DNA from: JAAYAY01 sp964563135
Lineage (GTDB): Bacteria; Planctomycetota; Planctomycetia; Pirellulales; Thermoguttaceae
Length of the DNA: 64,000 bases
Reading direction: 5' to 3'
Assembly (NCBI GenBank): GCA_964563135.1
Contig: CAZLWV010000028.1
Location: 1 to 64,000, forward strand
The translations under genes and the position numbers were made by a program. Each line of letters opens with the position of its first letter. Positions within the stretch are counted from its first letter, which is position 1. Shown here piece after piece: positions 39,848 to 50,283 of the stretch. The notes beneath the pieces are model-generated. The model was given only the letters and a program-made list of their open reading frames with translations. It had not been told where the DNA came from and ran no database searches.

Positions 39848-41194
39848 ATGGCTGGCGGCGCATTGGCAGTGACAAGAATGCTCGGTCAGGACGATACCCC
39901 ACGTGAGGGGGAGCTGCATATTGCAGGGCTCCTTGAGGCGAATCGTCAGCGGATCGCTGCCTGTGTGCTTCGGGGGTTGCCCGATGCGGCCCACTGCCAG
40001 ACCGTTGGCATCGTCGGAGCGGGAGTCATGGGAACGGCCATCGGAGCCGCGGCCGTCGCCAAAGGACTCCACGTACGCGTCAACGACGCCGACCAAGCGA
40101 TCCGGCTACGGGCTGAACAGACCATTGTCCGATCGGCGCTCGATCACTACGATTCGGCAACAGGCACGGCAAAGGCCGTGGAGGATCTTGCTGCCATCGC
40201 CGCTTGCGATCTTGTGATCGAGGCGGTTGTGGAGGATGAGCACAAAAAGGCAGCTTTGCTTCGCGACCTCGACCAGCGGATGCCGCCCGAGTGTACGCTG
40301 GCAACCAACACGTCGACGATCCCAATTGGCCGGTTGGCCCGAGCCCTGAGGAACCCGGACCGCTTGTGCGGCATGCACTTCTTCCTTCCGCTGCCCCAGC
40401 GCCGGCTGATCGAGGTGATTTTTGCAGCGCGCACGTCGGAGGGTGCTCGAACGAGAGCCCTGAGCCTGGCCAGAGCCTTGGGGCGGGATGTTTTGCTGGC
40501 CCCGGATGCCGTCGGATTCATCGTCAATCGATTGATGATGCCCTATGTGGGTGAAGCGATGCAGTTGTTGACCGAGGGCGTCGAGCCGGACACGATCGAG
40601 CGAGCGGCGACGCGATTCGGGATGCCGAAAGGGCCGCTCTCGCTCCTGGACGAAATCGGCCTGGATACGGCGCTCGACTGCGGCTGGATCTTCTCGGGAG
40701 CGTACGAGGATCGAGTCGCAGTGTCGCCGCTGCTGGTGGCGATGGTGAAAGCCGGGCGTCTGGGCATGAAGTCGGGTGCCGGGTTCTTTCGCTACGCCAG
40801 CCAGGAGGACGGCACGGTGCGGCAGGAAGACGATCCGAAGGTCGCGGAGATCGTGGCACGATGGTCGAGCAAGGCGACCGTCGCCACCGACGACGATGTT
40901 GCCGCCAGGCTGTTTTTTCCCATGCTGTTCGAGGGAATACGGATTCTCGACGAGCACGAAGGCACGCTGCCGGCCGACATCGACCTGGGAGTGGTGCTGG
41001 GATTGGGGATGTCGCCTTCGCGCGGGGGACCGATGTACTGGTGCGACCGGTTCGGCGCGGCGAGGGTGCTGGAGATCGCCGGGCCGCTCGAGGCAGTGGG
41101 AAAACGCATGGTGCCACCCGAACGACTTCGCCGGATGGGAGACCTGGGTGGAACGTTCTACGGCAGTAGCGTTGAGGCGTTGAGAACGAGGTGA
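39848..41194 (+). CDS. 3-hydroxyacyl-CoA dehydrogenase (stand-alone, two C-terminal domains)
   Basis: 448 residues. The NAD site is VGIVGAGVMGTAIG (~53-66). The catalytic histidine is in GMHFFLPLP (His177) with Glu in LIEVI and Asn in FIVNRLMMPY, followed by two 3HCDH C-terminal domains. It matches the dehydrogenase half of FadB/FadJ but lacks the crotonase half, as in stand-alone HbdA-type enzymes with a duplicated end. FFNP is replaced by FFLP. A ~40-residue N-terminal extension precedes the Rossmann fold. It oxidises or reduces 3-hydroxy/3-keto-acyl-CoA. Its neighbours are a sulfotransferase and an SDR, suggesting lipid modification rather than plain beta-oxidation (inference). Confidence 0.85.
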   Translation: MAGGALAVTRMLGQDDTPREGELHIAGLLEANRQRIAACVLRGLPDAAHCQTVGIVGAGVMGTAIGAAAVAKGLHVRVNDADQAIRLRAEQTIVRSALDHYDSATGTAKAVEDLAAIAACDLVIEAVVEDEHKKAALLRDLDQRMPPECTLATNTSTIPIGRLARALRNPDRLCGMHFFLPLPQRRLIEVIFAARTSEGARTRALSLARALGRDVLLAPDAVGFIVNRLMMPYVGEAMQLLTEGVEPDTIERAATRFGMPKGPLSLLDEIGLDTALDCGWIFSGAYEDRVAVSPLLVAMVKAGRLGMKSGAGFFRYASQEDGTVRQEDDPKVAEIVARWSSKATVATDDDVAARLFFPMLFEGIRILDEHEGTLPADIDLGVVLGLGMSPSRGGPMYWCDRFGAARVLEIAGPLEAVGKRMVPPERLRRMGDLGGTFYGSSVEALRTR

Positions 41195-41308
41195 ACGGCT
41201 TGCGGCCGTCGGCAATGCGCCGCGTTTTCGCGAGTGTTGCGAGGTCCGCGGCAGTGTGTTCTCGGAACAAGAAGAACGGAGCGGGACTCGATTCCACGAG
41301 GATTGGCG

Positions 41309-42475
41309 ATGTCAACCATGGTAGAACCCCGGCACAACATGCCACAATCTGCTGATAAGACCGGCTCGCGAGCCATGCCATGGCATCCGCGGATGTGGCA
41401 CGGCATGACCATGCGGGCGTGGTTCTCCATGCTGGCCCGGCAGCGTTTCGCCGTATCCCCCTCGCGCTGGAGCATGGCCGCGATCATCTCGATGATCTCG
41501 CCGATCAACTCGGCCCTGGCGGTCTCGCAGAGGGTCTTCTGGGGCAGGAAGATCCGCGAAGCTCGGATCGATCCCGATCCGATCTTCATCGTCGGCCATT
41601 GGCGATCCGGAACAACGCTGCTCCACGAACTCCTGGTACTCGACCGGCAGTTCACCTATCCGAACACCTATACCTGCTTCACGCCGGAACATTTTCTCCT
41701 TTCCCGCTACCTGATTCCCTGGTGGCTCAAGTTCATCATGCCGTCGCACCGACCGATGGACAACATGGAGGTGAGCTGGGAACGTCCTCAGGAGGACGAG
41801 TTCGCGTTGTGCAACATGGGCGTGCCCTCGCCGTACCTGGCATTTGCGTTCCCCAACATACCGGGCATCGACGAGGAGTATCTCGACCTGTGCGGCCTGT
41901 CCCAAGCCGAGTTGAAGCGATGGAAGGAAGCGTTCGTCCAGTTTCTGAAGTGCGTCACGGTGGGAGGCCAGGGGCGGCAGATCGTGCTCAAGACACCGCT
42001 CCACACGGCACGAATCGATGTCATCCGTGAAATGTTTCCCAACGCCAAGTTCATCCACATCGTCCGCGATCCCTACGTCATTTTCCCTTCGACAGTCCGT
42101 ACATGGATGCGGCTCTCGGAAGACGAGGGACTTCAGCGACCCAAGAACGAAGGGCTCGAAGAGGCAGTCCTCGAACGATTCACGCGGATCTACGAAGTCT
42201 TCGAAGACAGCAAGTCGCGGATTGCCCCGGACCACTTCTGGGAAGTCCGCTACGAGGATCTCGTCGCGGACCCCGTCGGACAGGTCCGCTCGATCTACGA
42301 TCACCTGGGGCTCGACGGCTTCGAGAAGGTGCTGCCGGCCCTGGAAGAACGGGCTGTCGGCATGCGCGGCTACAAGGTGAATCGCCACAAGCTGTCGGAC
42401 GAGATGCGCGATCAGGTTACCGAACGCTGGAGCGATTTCATCGGCCGGTACCATTACTGGGACTCGGCGCATTGA
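41309..42475 (+). CDS. Sulfotransferase family protein (lipid-like group)
   Basis: 388-residue member of the Sulfotransfer_3-type family. The PAPS 5' loop is IFIVGHWRSGTTLL (RSGTT 99-103) and the 3'-phosphate site FIHIVRDPYVIFPST (~250-264). A hydrophobic, amphipathic N-terminal region (~38-72, WFSMLARQRF…SMAAIISMISP) suggests membrane contact. The family includes enzymes sulfating lipid or glycan hydroxyls. Only weak resemblance to the sulfotransferase at 32524, so it is not a recent duplicate. It sits between 3-hydroxyacyl-CoA dehydrogenase and an SDR (30 bp spacing to the latter). Acceptor unknown. Confidence 0.87.
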   Translation: MSTMVEPRHNMPQSADKTGSRAMPWHPRMWHGMTMRAWFSMLARQRFAVSPSRWSMAAIISMISPINSALAVSQRVFWGRKIREARIDPDPIFIVGHWRSGTTLLHELLVLDRQFTYPNTYTCFTPEHFLLSRYLIPWWLKFIMPSHRPMDNMEVSWERPQEDEFALCNMGVPSPYLAFAFPNIPGIDEEYLDLCGLSQAELKRWKEAFVQFLKCVTVGGQGRQIVLKTPLHTARIDVIREMFPNAKFIHIVRDPYVIFPSTVRTWMRLSEDEGLQRPKNEGLEEAVLERFTRIYEVFEDSKSRIAPDHFWEVRYEDLVADPVGQVRSIYDHLGLDGFEKVLPALEERAVGMRGYKVNRHKLSDEMRDQVTERWSDFIGRYHYWDSAH

Positions 42476-42505
42476 TGAGCCCTTGACGGCTCGGCGGGAA
42501 GATCG

Positions 42506-43372
42506 ATGAGCAAGGCGGCGGAAGTCGAGCGAGCGGTTCTGATCACCGGTGCGTCGAGCGGGATCGGTGCGGCCTGCGCCCTGAGCCTGGCGGCTCGCGG
42601 GTTCTGCGTCTATGCCGGTGTGCGCCGGAAGGACGACGGAGAGCGGCTGGCCGCGGAGGCTGCCGGACGACTGCTGCCGCTGTGCCTCGACGTGACCAAT
42701 CGGACCCAGATCGATGCTGCCACCAGTCGCATTCGGCTCGAGCAGGGCGAGCGCGGGCTCAGCGGGCTGGTGAACAATGCCGGGATTCTCGTCTCCGCCC
42801 CGATGGAGTTTGTGGCGACCGAGGCGCTGCGGCGGCAGTTCGAAGTGAATTTCTTCGGCACCGTGGCGGTCATCCAGGCGGCGCTGCCGCTGCTGCGCTG
42901 CGGCCGCGGACGCATTGTCACCATCGGATCGATCGCCGGCCGGGCGGCTCCCCCCTATTTCGGCCCCTACGCGGCCAGCAAGCATGCCCTGGAAGCGATC
43001 ACCGACTCGCTGCGGATGGAGTTGCGGCACTCCGGTATCGAGGTCTCGATCGTCGAGCCGGATGCCGTCACCACGCCCATCTGGAGCAAACTGGAGTCGG
43101 CTCCGGAGGACCAGGATGTCGAGCTGGTGGAGGACGCGAGGCATCTCTACGGCACCGACTTCGACACTATGATGGAGGCGTCGCGAAGGATGGATCGCCG
43201 TGGCATGCCGGTTGACCGCGTCGTGCGAGCAGTCCATCATGCCCTGACCGCCCGCCGGCCCAAAACCCGCTATCCGCTCGGATTCCGCACGCATCTGGCC
43301 GCCTGGGCGATCAGCCGCATCCCCGACCGGATTCGCGACTGGTACATGCTGCGCGAGCTGGGAATGAAGTAG
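42506..43372 (+). CDS. SDR family oxidoreductase (17-beta-HSD/YqjQ-like)
   Basis: 288 residues. TGASSGIG (15-22), NNAGI, catalytic Ser in IGSIAGR and YAASK (~155-159) are all intact. The C-terminal ~50 residues (…THLAAWAISRIPDRIRDWYML) form an amphipathic, hydrophobic tail typical of SDRs acting on retinoids, steroids or long-chain lipid ketones at membranes. It is 30 bp after the second sulfotransferase, so probably co-transcribed. A ketone/alcohol step on a lipid substrate is a reasonable guess. Followed by a strong bidirectional hairpin at 43544-43569. Confidence 0.88.
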   Translation: MSKAAEVERAVLITGASSGIGAACALSLAARGFCVYAGVRRKDDGERLAAEAAGRLLPLCLDVTNRTQIDAATSRIRLEQGERGLSGLVNNAGILVSAPMEFVATEALRRQFEVNFFGTVAVIQAALPLLRCGRGRIVTIGSIAGRAAPPYFGPYAASKHALEAITDSLRMELRHSGIEVSIVEPDAVTTPIWSKLESAPEDQDVELVEDARHLYGTDFDTMMEASRRMDRRGMPVDRVVRAVHHALTARRPKTRYPLGFRTHLAAWAISRIPDRIRDWYMLRELGMK

Positions 43373-43543
43373 CAGGTGGGCCGCTTCCCCGAACAGGCCG
43401 GTCTGCCTCCACATCGTGGGCTTTCACCCTGCGATCCAGATTCGCTCCCAAAACTTTCGCCGGCCCTGTCGCTGGCTGGCCTCGCTCCCGGCAGATGACA
43501 CGCCGTGAATCCGGGCATTGCCGGGCCGGGGGAGCGTCAAAGC

Positions 43544-43569
43544 GACTGGGGGCCCGCCAGCCCCCAGTC
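43544..43569. terminator. Perfect 10-bp hairpin between convergent genes
   Basis: GACTGGGGGC (43544-43553), a 6-nt loop, and GCCCCCAGTC (43560-43569) form a perfect 10-bp GC-rich stem between the convergent SDR (ends 43372) and ThuA-like (ends 43593) genes. T-runs are poor on both sides, so it may act as a transcription barrier for both directions rather than a textbook terminator. Confidence 0.5.
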
Positions 43570-43592
43570 ACCCTGCTAGAATCGGCAAAACG

Positions 43593-44483
43593 CTACTGGC
43601 GAACGCTGGCTTTATCGGCAGTGGGGAAATCATCGGGGACCTTCTGGGTCACCTTGCCGGTGGCGGCCCATTCAGCACAGCGTTGAAAGGTGGCGATGAA
43701 CGCGACACTCTTCAGTTCCGTGGCAGTATGGCCGAGGGCATTCTGAACCACACGACCTTTGCCGTATCCGACGGTGAACAGAATCGGTTCGTGTTCGCCC
43801 GATCCGCCCTTGTCCGCCGGGGCGAATGCAGTCGCCAGTACAGTCAGATTCTTGGCAGGACCGCGAAGCCAACCGTAGAGTTCATCATCAACGTGCATGA
43901 ACTCGGCAGGAAGGCCCTGGGTGATCGGATGGTTGGGCTCGCGCACCACCAGCTTGAATGGCTGCATCGGCCCGTGGGACCCCGTCTTCTTGCTGTCGGG
44001 AGCCGCGTCGCGGACGATCTTGCCGTCGCGCCAGCGGATGTAGGGGCCCCACTCGGGCGTACGGCCGCCCCAGCCGCCAAGCCCCATGATTTCGTTGTAC
44101 TCTTTCCAGTTGGGGAATGCGGCACAGGCAAAGTGGTAGATCACGACTCCGCCGCCGCCTTTCACATACTCAACAAAGGCCTTCTTGGTGTCTTCCGGCC
44201 ACTCGTCACCCTGGTAGTTGCTCACGACCACGTCGTAGGCGGCGAAATTCGGCTTGAAGCCGCTCATATCCTGTCCCTTCTCCGGCGACGTGGCTACGTC
44301 CACCTTGAACAGGCCGGTCTCCTCCAGGAGTTGCTTCAGAACGGGCGTCGTTTCTGCCCATTTGTGACCGTTCTGGCCGTCAACAATCAGAGCCGAATAT
44401 GGCGGCGCTGCGGCGGCGATGGCGGCCAGTGCCAGCCAGATTCCCAGGGGTGCCATCCAGTGTCTGCAAAACATCGCTTTCAT
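43593..44483 (-). CDS. Exported ThuA-like domain protein
   Basis: 296 residues. Signal peptide (WMAPLGIWLALAAIAAAAPP), then a ThuA/trehalose-utilisation-like domain with a flavodoxin/amidotransferase-like fold: 'ALIVDGQNGHKW', 'YDVVVSNYQGDEWPE', 'GGGGVVIYHFACAAF', 'GLPAEFMHVDDELY' and 'VGYGKGRVVQNALGH'. The family is common in planctomycetes and linked to sugar catabolism, but its reaction is unproven. GGAGG abuts the first ATG with no spacer, so translation may really start at Met4 (44474), nine bases from it. Convergent with the SDR gene. Confidence 0.85.
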   Translation of the reverse strand: MKAMFCRHWMAPLGIWLALAAIAAAAPPYSALIVDGQNGHKWAETTPVLKQLLEETGLFKVDVATSPEKGQDMSGFKPNFAAYDVVVSNYQGDEWPEDTKKAFVEYVKGGGGVVIYHFACAAFPNWKEYNEIMGLGGWGGRTPEWGPYIRWRDGKIVRDAAPDSKKTGSHGPMQPFKLVVREPNHPITQGLPAEFMHVDDELYGWLRGPAKNLTVLATAFAPADKGGSGEHEPILFTVGYGKGRVVQNALGHTATELKSVAFIATFQRCAEWAATGKVTQKVPDDFPTADKASVRQ

Positions 44484-44671
44484 CCTCCATCAAGAGAATC
44501 AACTGATCGAGAACTGCTCAGTATCGTTATACCCGAGGGCACGGAGAATTCAAGTTTTCCAGCAAATTCGCAAAAATCGGGCATCGGGCTGCCTCAGCCG
44601 AGTTCATCACCGGCGGCAGGCAGCTCCAGAGAGCTGTACCAGGGAGCATCGGGGTCGCTACAATCAGCTGG

Positions 44672-45888
44672 ATGAACGGAATTTGCCTGTGTATCGACCG
44701 GCTCCATGCCGGATTCCTGGGGACCTGCGGAAGCACGTGGGTCCATACGCCCGCTCTGGACCAGATGGCGGCTGACGGCTTCGTGTTCGATCAGTTTCAC
44801 GTCGATTCCCTTGAAGTCGAATCGCTCTACCGATCACACTGGTTCGGCCGGCACGCCCTGGAACCGGCGACGACCAGTCCTTCGGGAAGCCAGTCCTTGG
44901 CGGCTCTTCTGCGAGGGCACGGAATACGAACCTTGTTGGCCATGGACAACGCCGATATTGCAGCGTTGCCTGGCGCGGAGGGATTCGACGAACAGATTCC
45001 TCTGCCGCAACCGGTCAACCGGCAGTCGGCTTCCTCGGTCGAAGCAACGCACCTGGGACGGGCCTTTGCCCAGGTTGTCCAGAGAATTGCCTCGATCAGA
45101 AGTCCGTTCTTCTTGTGGTGCCATCTGTCCAGCCTGGGGTGGGTGTGGGATGCCCCCTGGGAAATGCGAAGTCAGTGTGCGGAGGCCGACGATCCAGACC
45201 CGCCGACCGGGATCGAGGTACCGTGCCGCTGGATGGAAGAAGGCGAGGATCCGGACCTGCTGCTGGGGATCTCCCAGGCCTACGCCGGACAGATATCGCT
45301 CCTGGACCTGTGTGTGGGCGCGGTTTGCGATGCCCTGGCCGATGCTCGGCTGGACCNNNNNNNNNNGCGCTGGTTGGCCTTCGCGGTCTGGCCCTTGGCG
45401 AGCACGGCTGCATTGGCCCCACAGAGGATCGGCTCGATGGGGAACTGGTCCATGTTCCCCTGGTAATCCGACTGCCCGACCCTGCCAGGATCGCGGGACG
45501 GTCGCAGGAGCTTGTTCAGCCACCGGATCTCTATTCCACTTGGCTTGGCCTTCTCGCCCACGCTGCTCCGCCAGCCAGGTATGCTGCCTGCGACCTCAGT
45601 TCGGTCGTCTATAATGACGCGACACTTGGCCGCGACCGAATTGGGCTGGCAGGACGCGAAGGCCGTCGGGGGCTGCGTACATCAGCCTGGTACCTCAAAA
45701 TGGGGTCCGTCCCCGAGTTGTTTGCCAAGCCCGACGATCGCTGGGAAGTAAACGATGTGGCAGACCGGCACCGTGACGTGGCAGAGGAGCTTGCAGCGGT
45801 CCTCGGAGAATACCAGTCGAGTCTATCCACCGCCCAGCTCGGCGGTTTGTCGCCGTTGAGTGAGGTGTTGCGATCTGGGTTATCGTGA
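44672..45888 (+). CDS. Sulfatase-like protein without the catalytic CxPSR motif, split by an assembly gap
   Basis: About 400 residues in two frames either side of the gap at 45357-45366. Alkaline-phosphatase/sulfatase superfamily traits remain: LHAGFLGTCGSTWVHTPALDQMAADGFVFDQF at the start, and GEHG, VHVPLVIRLP and YSTWLGLL after the gap. Where active sulfatases have C/S-x-P-S-R, this protein has VESLYRSHW, and the N-terminal metal-binding DD is missing (CIDRLH). It is therefore predicted not to hydrolyse sulfate esters; a binding or regulatory role, or a different hydrolysis, remains possible. No signal peptide. A TACAAT 8 bp before the ATG hints at a leaderless transcript. Confidence 0.68.
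45357..45366. other. Assembly gap 3 (10 N) inside the sulfatase-like gene
   Basis: Ten Ns. The frame changes across it (…DALADARLD in one frame, ALVGLRGLALGEHG in another), so the missing length is not 10. By comparison with sulfatases, roughly 6-12 residues before the DHGE-type motif are likely missing. Confidence 0.95.
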
Positions 45889-45956
45889 GCCGGCAGGCAC
45901 CGCCGCCGGATAAACTGGGCAATTCAGGCAATCTGAGGCGGGATGATTTCGGACTG

Positions 45957-45984
45957 GTGACCGGGATCAGGTTCTCGCTATAAT
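45957..45984 (+). promoter_or_regulatory. Promoter of the large exported-protein gene
   Basis: GTGACC (45957-45962; 4 of 6 to TTGACA), a 16-nt spacer and a perfect TATAAT (45979-45984). The transcript would start near 45991, about 110 nt before the ATG at 46101. Confidence 0.5.
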
Positions 45985-46100
45985 CCGCCTTTGATCGGGA
46001 TAATCTCAGCGCCGAGCATACTGCACTGTGCTCAAGGATCCGGGCAAGCGTGCGGTGGCAGGAGTCCATTCGGCGTCGAACTGCCGGCGAGATCTCCAAC

Positions 46101-49100
46101 ATGGTCGGACAGGGAGGTCCGAAAACCTCGCAGCTATGCGGCCCTGCACCTCGCGGTTCAGCGCGATGGGGTGCCATGGTTCTCTCTGCGCTGATCTGGT
46201 TTGGCGGTAGCGCTGTGTCATGGGGGGAAGAGTATTGTCTGCGGATCTCCTGGGGAGGAAATGCCCGCCAGTGGTACGGATCGATCTGGCTCTCGGAGGG
46301 GAGCATCGAGGATCCGCAACTCTTGGGAGTCGAGGCCGACGAACCCGGTTCGATGTGGGTCGACAACGGGCGTCTCAACATTCGCCAACGGAGCGTTCGC
46401 AAGTACGACGGCGTCGACCTGTTGGTTCGCGCTCCCCGCAGTGCCAAACTGGCTATACAACTTGCGGCCGTCGGTGACAAGCCGTCGGAACGGGTGATCG
46501 AGGTTCCTCTGGAAGAGATTCTCCGCGCCACGTTCGGAACCGGACTGGACGATCAGGGGAGCCGGCTCAGCATCGCCAGAAAACCTGGGGATCTTCTTCC
46601 GGTCGAGCTGGACAGCCCGTCGCTCGTTTTTGCCCCCGGGGATCGCCTTGCGTTCCGATTGGAGACGGCGCGTCTGGGTATCGCCCCCGGGGAGAAGATC
46701 CGTTTCGTTGCGCAGTTGAAGAACCCCAACGCGGAGAAACCGGTCTGGCAGTCGGTTTCCAAGCCGGTGTGGGAATCGGAGCAGACAGCAACCGCAGGCG
46801 AAGGGAAGACCCTTTCCTGGGAGGTCCCTCTGGATGTTGCGGAAGGCATCTATCAACTCACGATCACCGCAACGCAGCCAAGCTGGCTCTCGCTGCCCCA
46901 GGTTGAGGCTCCCTTGGTGGGAGTCCGGCCTCACGCCAGCCGGATGATCGAGTTGGTGGTCATCGCCCCCGAGCGACCGAGGATCCCCGCGGGAATGCTG
47001 GACGACCTGAAATCGATGAAGGTCGTGGAGGAGATTGACCCGACGCATCCCGACTGGTGGAAACGATTCGCAAATCTTCCCCAGTTGCCACGGTTGAGAC
47101 GTTTATGGAGCGGGCCGCTCGGCAACATGCATTCGGAGATCGTGACTCACTCCTCGCTCGGGCCAGTCGTGCGGCTGAAGCCCAACGAGGGGAGGGACGA
47201 TCTGAGCTGGGAGGCTTACACGATTCCGATCAAAGAGCCCGGCAAGCCGCACGTCCTCGAGGTGCGGTATCCGAGCGACTGCTCCCAGACGTTCGGCGTG
47301 AGCATCGTGGAGCCCAACCAGTCGGGCGCTTCGCAGGTGGCAAACCTCGACACGGGAGTGGACCAGTTCGAGGAAGTCGTGTCCGACAATCATCCGGCGG
47401 TGTGGCGGAACCATCGCGTGATCTTCTGGCCGAAAACGAAGACGCCGATCGTGCTGATCACCAATCGGCGCGACGACGATCCTGTGTTCTACGGTGCAAT
47501 CCGTGTCTCGAGCCTCGGGGATCATCTGCCGCGCGCCTACCCGGCAGGCGGGCCGCCCCCGGCGCGACTGTATGCGGCCTATCTGGATCGCCCGGTGTTT
47601 CCGGAGTCGTTTTCCGCAGAGGAAGTGTTCGTCGCCCCGGGGCAACTGGAAATGGACGACTGGAAGACCTTCTATCAGGGCGGAACACGCCTGATCGAGT
47701 ATCTCAACCACGTCGGCTATGGGGGACTGTTCCTGTCGGTCTATGCGGATGGGAGCGCTATCTATCCCAGCGAGATTCTGCAGGCCACCACCCGCTACGA
47801 TACAGGCACCTACCTGGAAACGGGCCAGGATCCGGATCGCAAAGACGTTCTGGAGATGCTGTTGCGGCTCTTCGATCGCGAGGGGCTCAAGCTCATCCCA
47901 TCCCTGGAGTTCTCGGCCCCGCTGCCGCAGCTCGAGGCGATCCTTCGCCAGGGCGGACCGGAGGCCCAGGGGCTCGTTTGCATTGGGCGCGACGGCCGAA
48001 GCTGGCCCGAGGTCTGTCCCTCGAGCCAAGGACGGGCTCCTTACTACAACTTGCTCAACGAGCGGGTCCAGCAGGCCATGCTCAGCGTGGTTCGGGAAGT
48101 CGTGAAACGATACAGCCATCATCCGTCCTTTGCGGGTATCGCCGTCCAGTTGTCGGCCGACGGTTTTGCCCAACTCCCTGCACGCACGTTCGACGCTGCC
48201 TGGGGGTTTGATGATGAGACGATGAGCCGATTCCAGGCCGCCACCGGCGTCGAAGTCTCGGGCGAGGGTCCGAAACGCTTCGAGGCGCGATTCGTGCAGT
48301 TGGCATCCTCGCAGGCCTCGCCCCAGGCAGAAACGGCATGGCTGGCGTGGCGAGCCGAGCAGGTCGCAGCATTCTATCGGCGGGCGCACCAGGAACTTTC
48401 GTCCGAGCGGCCCGACACACGGCTTTACCTGGCCGGTGCAAGGATGTTCGAAGGCGAAGCGATGCAGCAGATGCTCCGGCCCACTCTCCCCCGCCGGCTC
48501 ACGCTCGATCGGACGATGAAACAGGTGGGCATCGATCCACAACAGTTCTCCGCTGCGGAAGGTCCAGTGCTTCTGTTTGGCGAAACGGTGCTGCCCTGGA
48601 CGTCTCTGGCGAATCAGGCGGTGGCGCTGGAACTGGAAGGCATGCGCAACGCGGAGGACCTGGCTTCGCGCTACGGGGCGACCGGTGCCCTGTTCTATCA
48701 TCAACCGCAAGAAACCTGGCTTGCCTCCTTCGATCGTCTCAGCCCGTTCCAGCCCAGCAGCCGGACCCGCCTGACGACTCAGGCCATTCCCTCGGCCGCC
48801 CAGAACCGGCGCCGTCTTGTGAGGGCAATGGCGCGTTTCGACCCGACGATCGCGGTCGACGGCGGCCTGCGGATCCCGCTGGGCCAGGAAGAGGCGTTGC
48901 GGGACCTGATCGCGCTCTATCGGCGGCTGCCGGCGGTTCGAGCGAGCCGCTGACGGTTCGCTTTGTCCGGCACGCCGATGCAACGTACCTGCTGGTAGTG
49001 AACGAGGCGGGGTTCCCGGTCACGGCGCGGATCCGCCTTCGCGTGCCCAACGGTTGTGGGCTGGAAGAACTGACCGGAATGCGCCAGGTGCCGCCCCTGC

Positions 49101-50041
49101 GAGCCGACGCCCAGGGCTGTTACTGGGACCTTCAGCTCGACGCATACGATGCGATCGGTGCTTGCTTGCCTTCGCATCAGGTGGATGTCGCCGAGGCGTC
49201 GGCCAACTGGTCGCCCGAGATCGAACGTGCGCTGGAGGCGAAGGTCTCGGACCTGGAGAATCGCCGCGTTTCCCTCTCCCGGTTGCGGGTATTGGAGGGG
49301 ATGGAGAATCCCGGATTCGAGGCCGGCGTGCTCGATGCGGGGCAGATTCCCGGCTGGAGTATCCGGCGGGGCAGCGAGGCCAATGTCGAGGTCGACGCGA
49401 CCCAGAGCCGTAGTGGGAAGGCTTCCTTGCGGCTCGCCGGCGCCGAGCAGCCGCCTTCCGTGATGAGCTCTCCCTTCAAAGCTCCCAAGACGGGCCGCCT
49501 GACGGTCAGGCTCTGGGCCCGATCGAGCAGTCCCGCGTCCGGACTGCGTTTGCAGGTGGGAGTTCTCGGCGAGCATGACGGAAAAACGTTCTACCGGCTG
49601 GGACAGGTTCAGGAGATCGGCAACGATTGGGGGCCGCGCCCCGCGGAGATCTACATTCCCGACGTGCCCGAGCAGGGCCTCGAGACGCTGAGACTTCATC
49701 TGCAACTCGTCGGACAAGGCGAAGTCTGGATCGACGACGTGCAGCTCGACGCCCTCGACTTCTCGGCCCAGCAGGAACAGATTGCCCTGATCAAGACCGT
49801 GCATTCAGCGCGGGCAACCCTGCTGGGACGGCAGGTGCCGCAATGCATCCGGATTCTCGAGGGCTATTGGCCGCGGTTTCTCCTGGAACACGTGCCTCCG
49901 TTCGAAAGCCCGCAGCCCGCAGTCGCCCAGACGCCCCAACAGCCTGTTCCGCCTCCGCAACCGAAGGACGAGGACAAGAAGGAGTCGGGCAAATTCCTCG
50001 GCCGGATTCGCGACCTGGTTCCAGAACGGCTGCGATTCTGA
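46101..50041 (+). pseudogene. Very large exported TIM-barrel-like protein, frameshifted near 48936
   Basis: One protein of ~1313 residues when a single missing base is restored near 48935-48936: frame one reads …ALYRRLPAV then stops, frame two supplies …SSEPLTVRF; adding a G to the GG run gives …RRLPAGSSEPLTVRF. After a signal segment (MVLSALIWFGGSAVSWG) come beta-rich domains (~45-480), a family-10-like glycosidase barrel (~490-800, with YGGLFLSVYADGSAIYPSE and LNERVQQAMLSVVREVV), and C-terminal beta-sandwich modules with a Pro-rich tail. It resembles the GHL10-type putative glycoside hydrolases of planctomycetes; activity is unproven. Alternative starts: 46101 or the ATG at 46176. A good TATAAT promoter is upstream. 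Mutation versus sequencing error cannot be separated. Confidence 0.6.
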
Positions 50042-50283
50042 CATCCAGCCAGCCGGCGCTGCCGCCCGTCCGGACCCACCGCAGAATCAGGAACGGACGT
50101 TGCGTCCGGAACCCCAGTTGTCCCATCGGGGCCGATCGTACCGGTTGCGCGGTTTCTGTGTCCACTCCGGAGGAACCGTTCCGGACTGGGCCCCAGTATG
50201 GGCTAATCTTGAGGAGTCGCGAGGGACGCGGGATTTCCCTCGAGAAACGCCCGACAGGGATCAGGACGAGAAGAGGTACGACG

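Noticed and set aside
41312..43414. 700-codon minus-strand frame
   Set aside because: Antisense to the second sulfotransferase and SDR, both with complete motifs.
43574..43582. TGCTAGAAT-like extended -10 on the plus strand
   Set aside because: It points into the antisense of the ThuA-like gene with no plus-strand gene to transcribe.
47103..48983. 626-codon minus-strand frame
   Set aside because: Antisense to the large exported protein; no recognisable domain.
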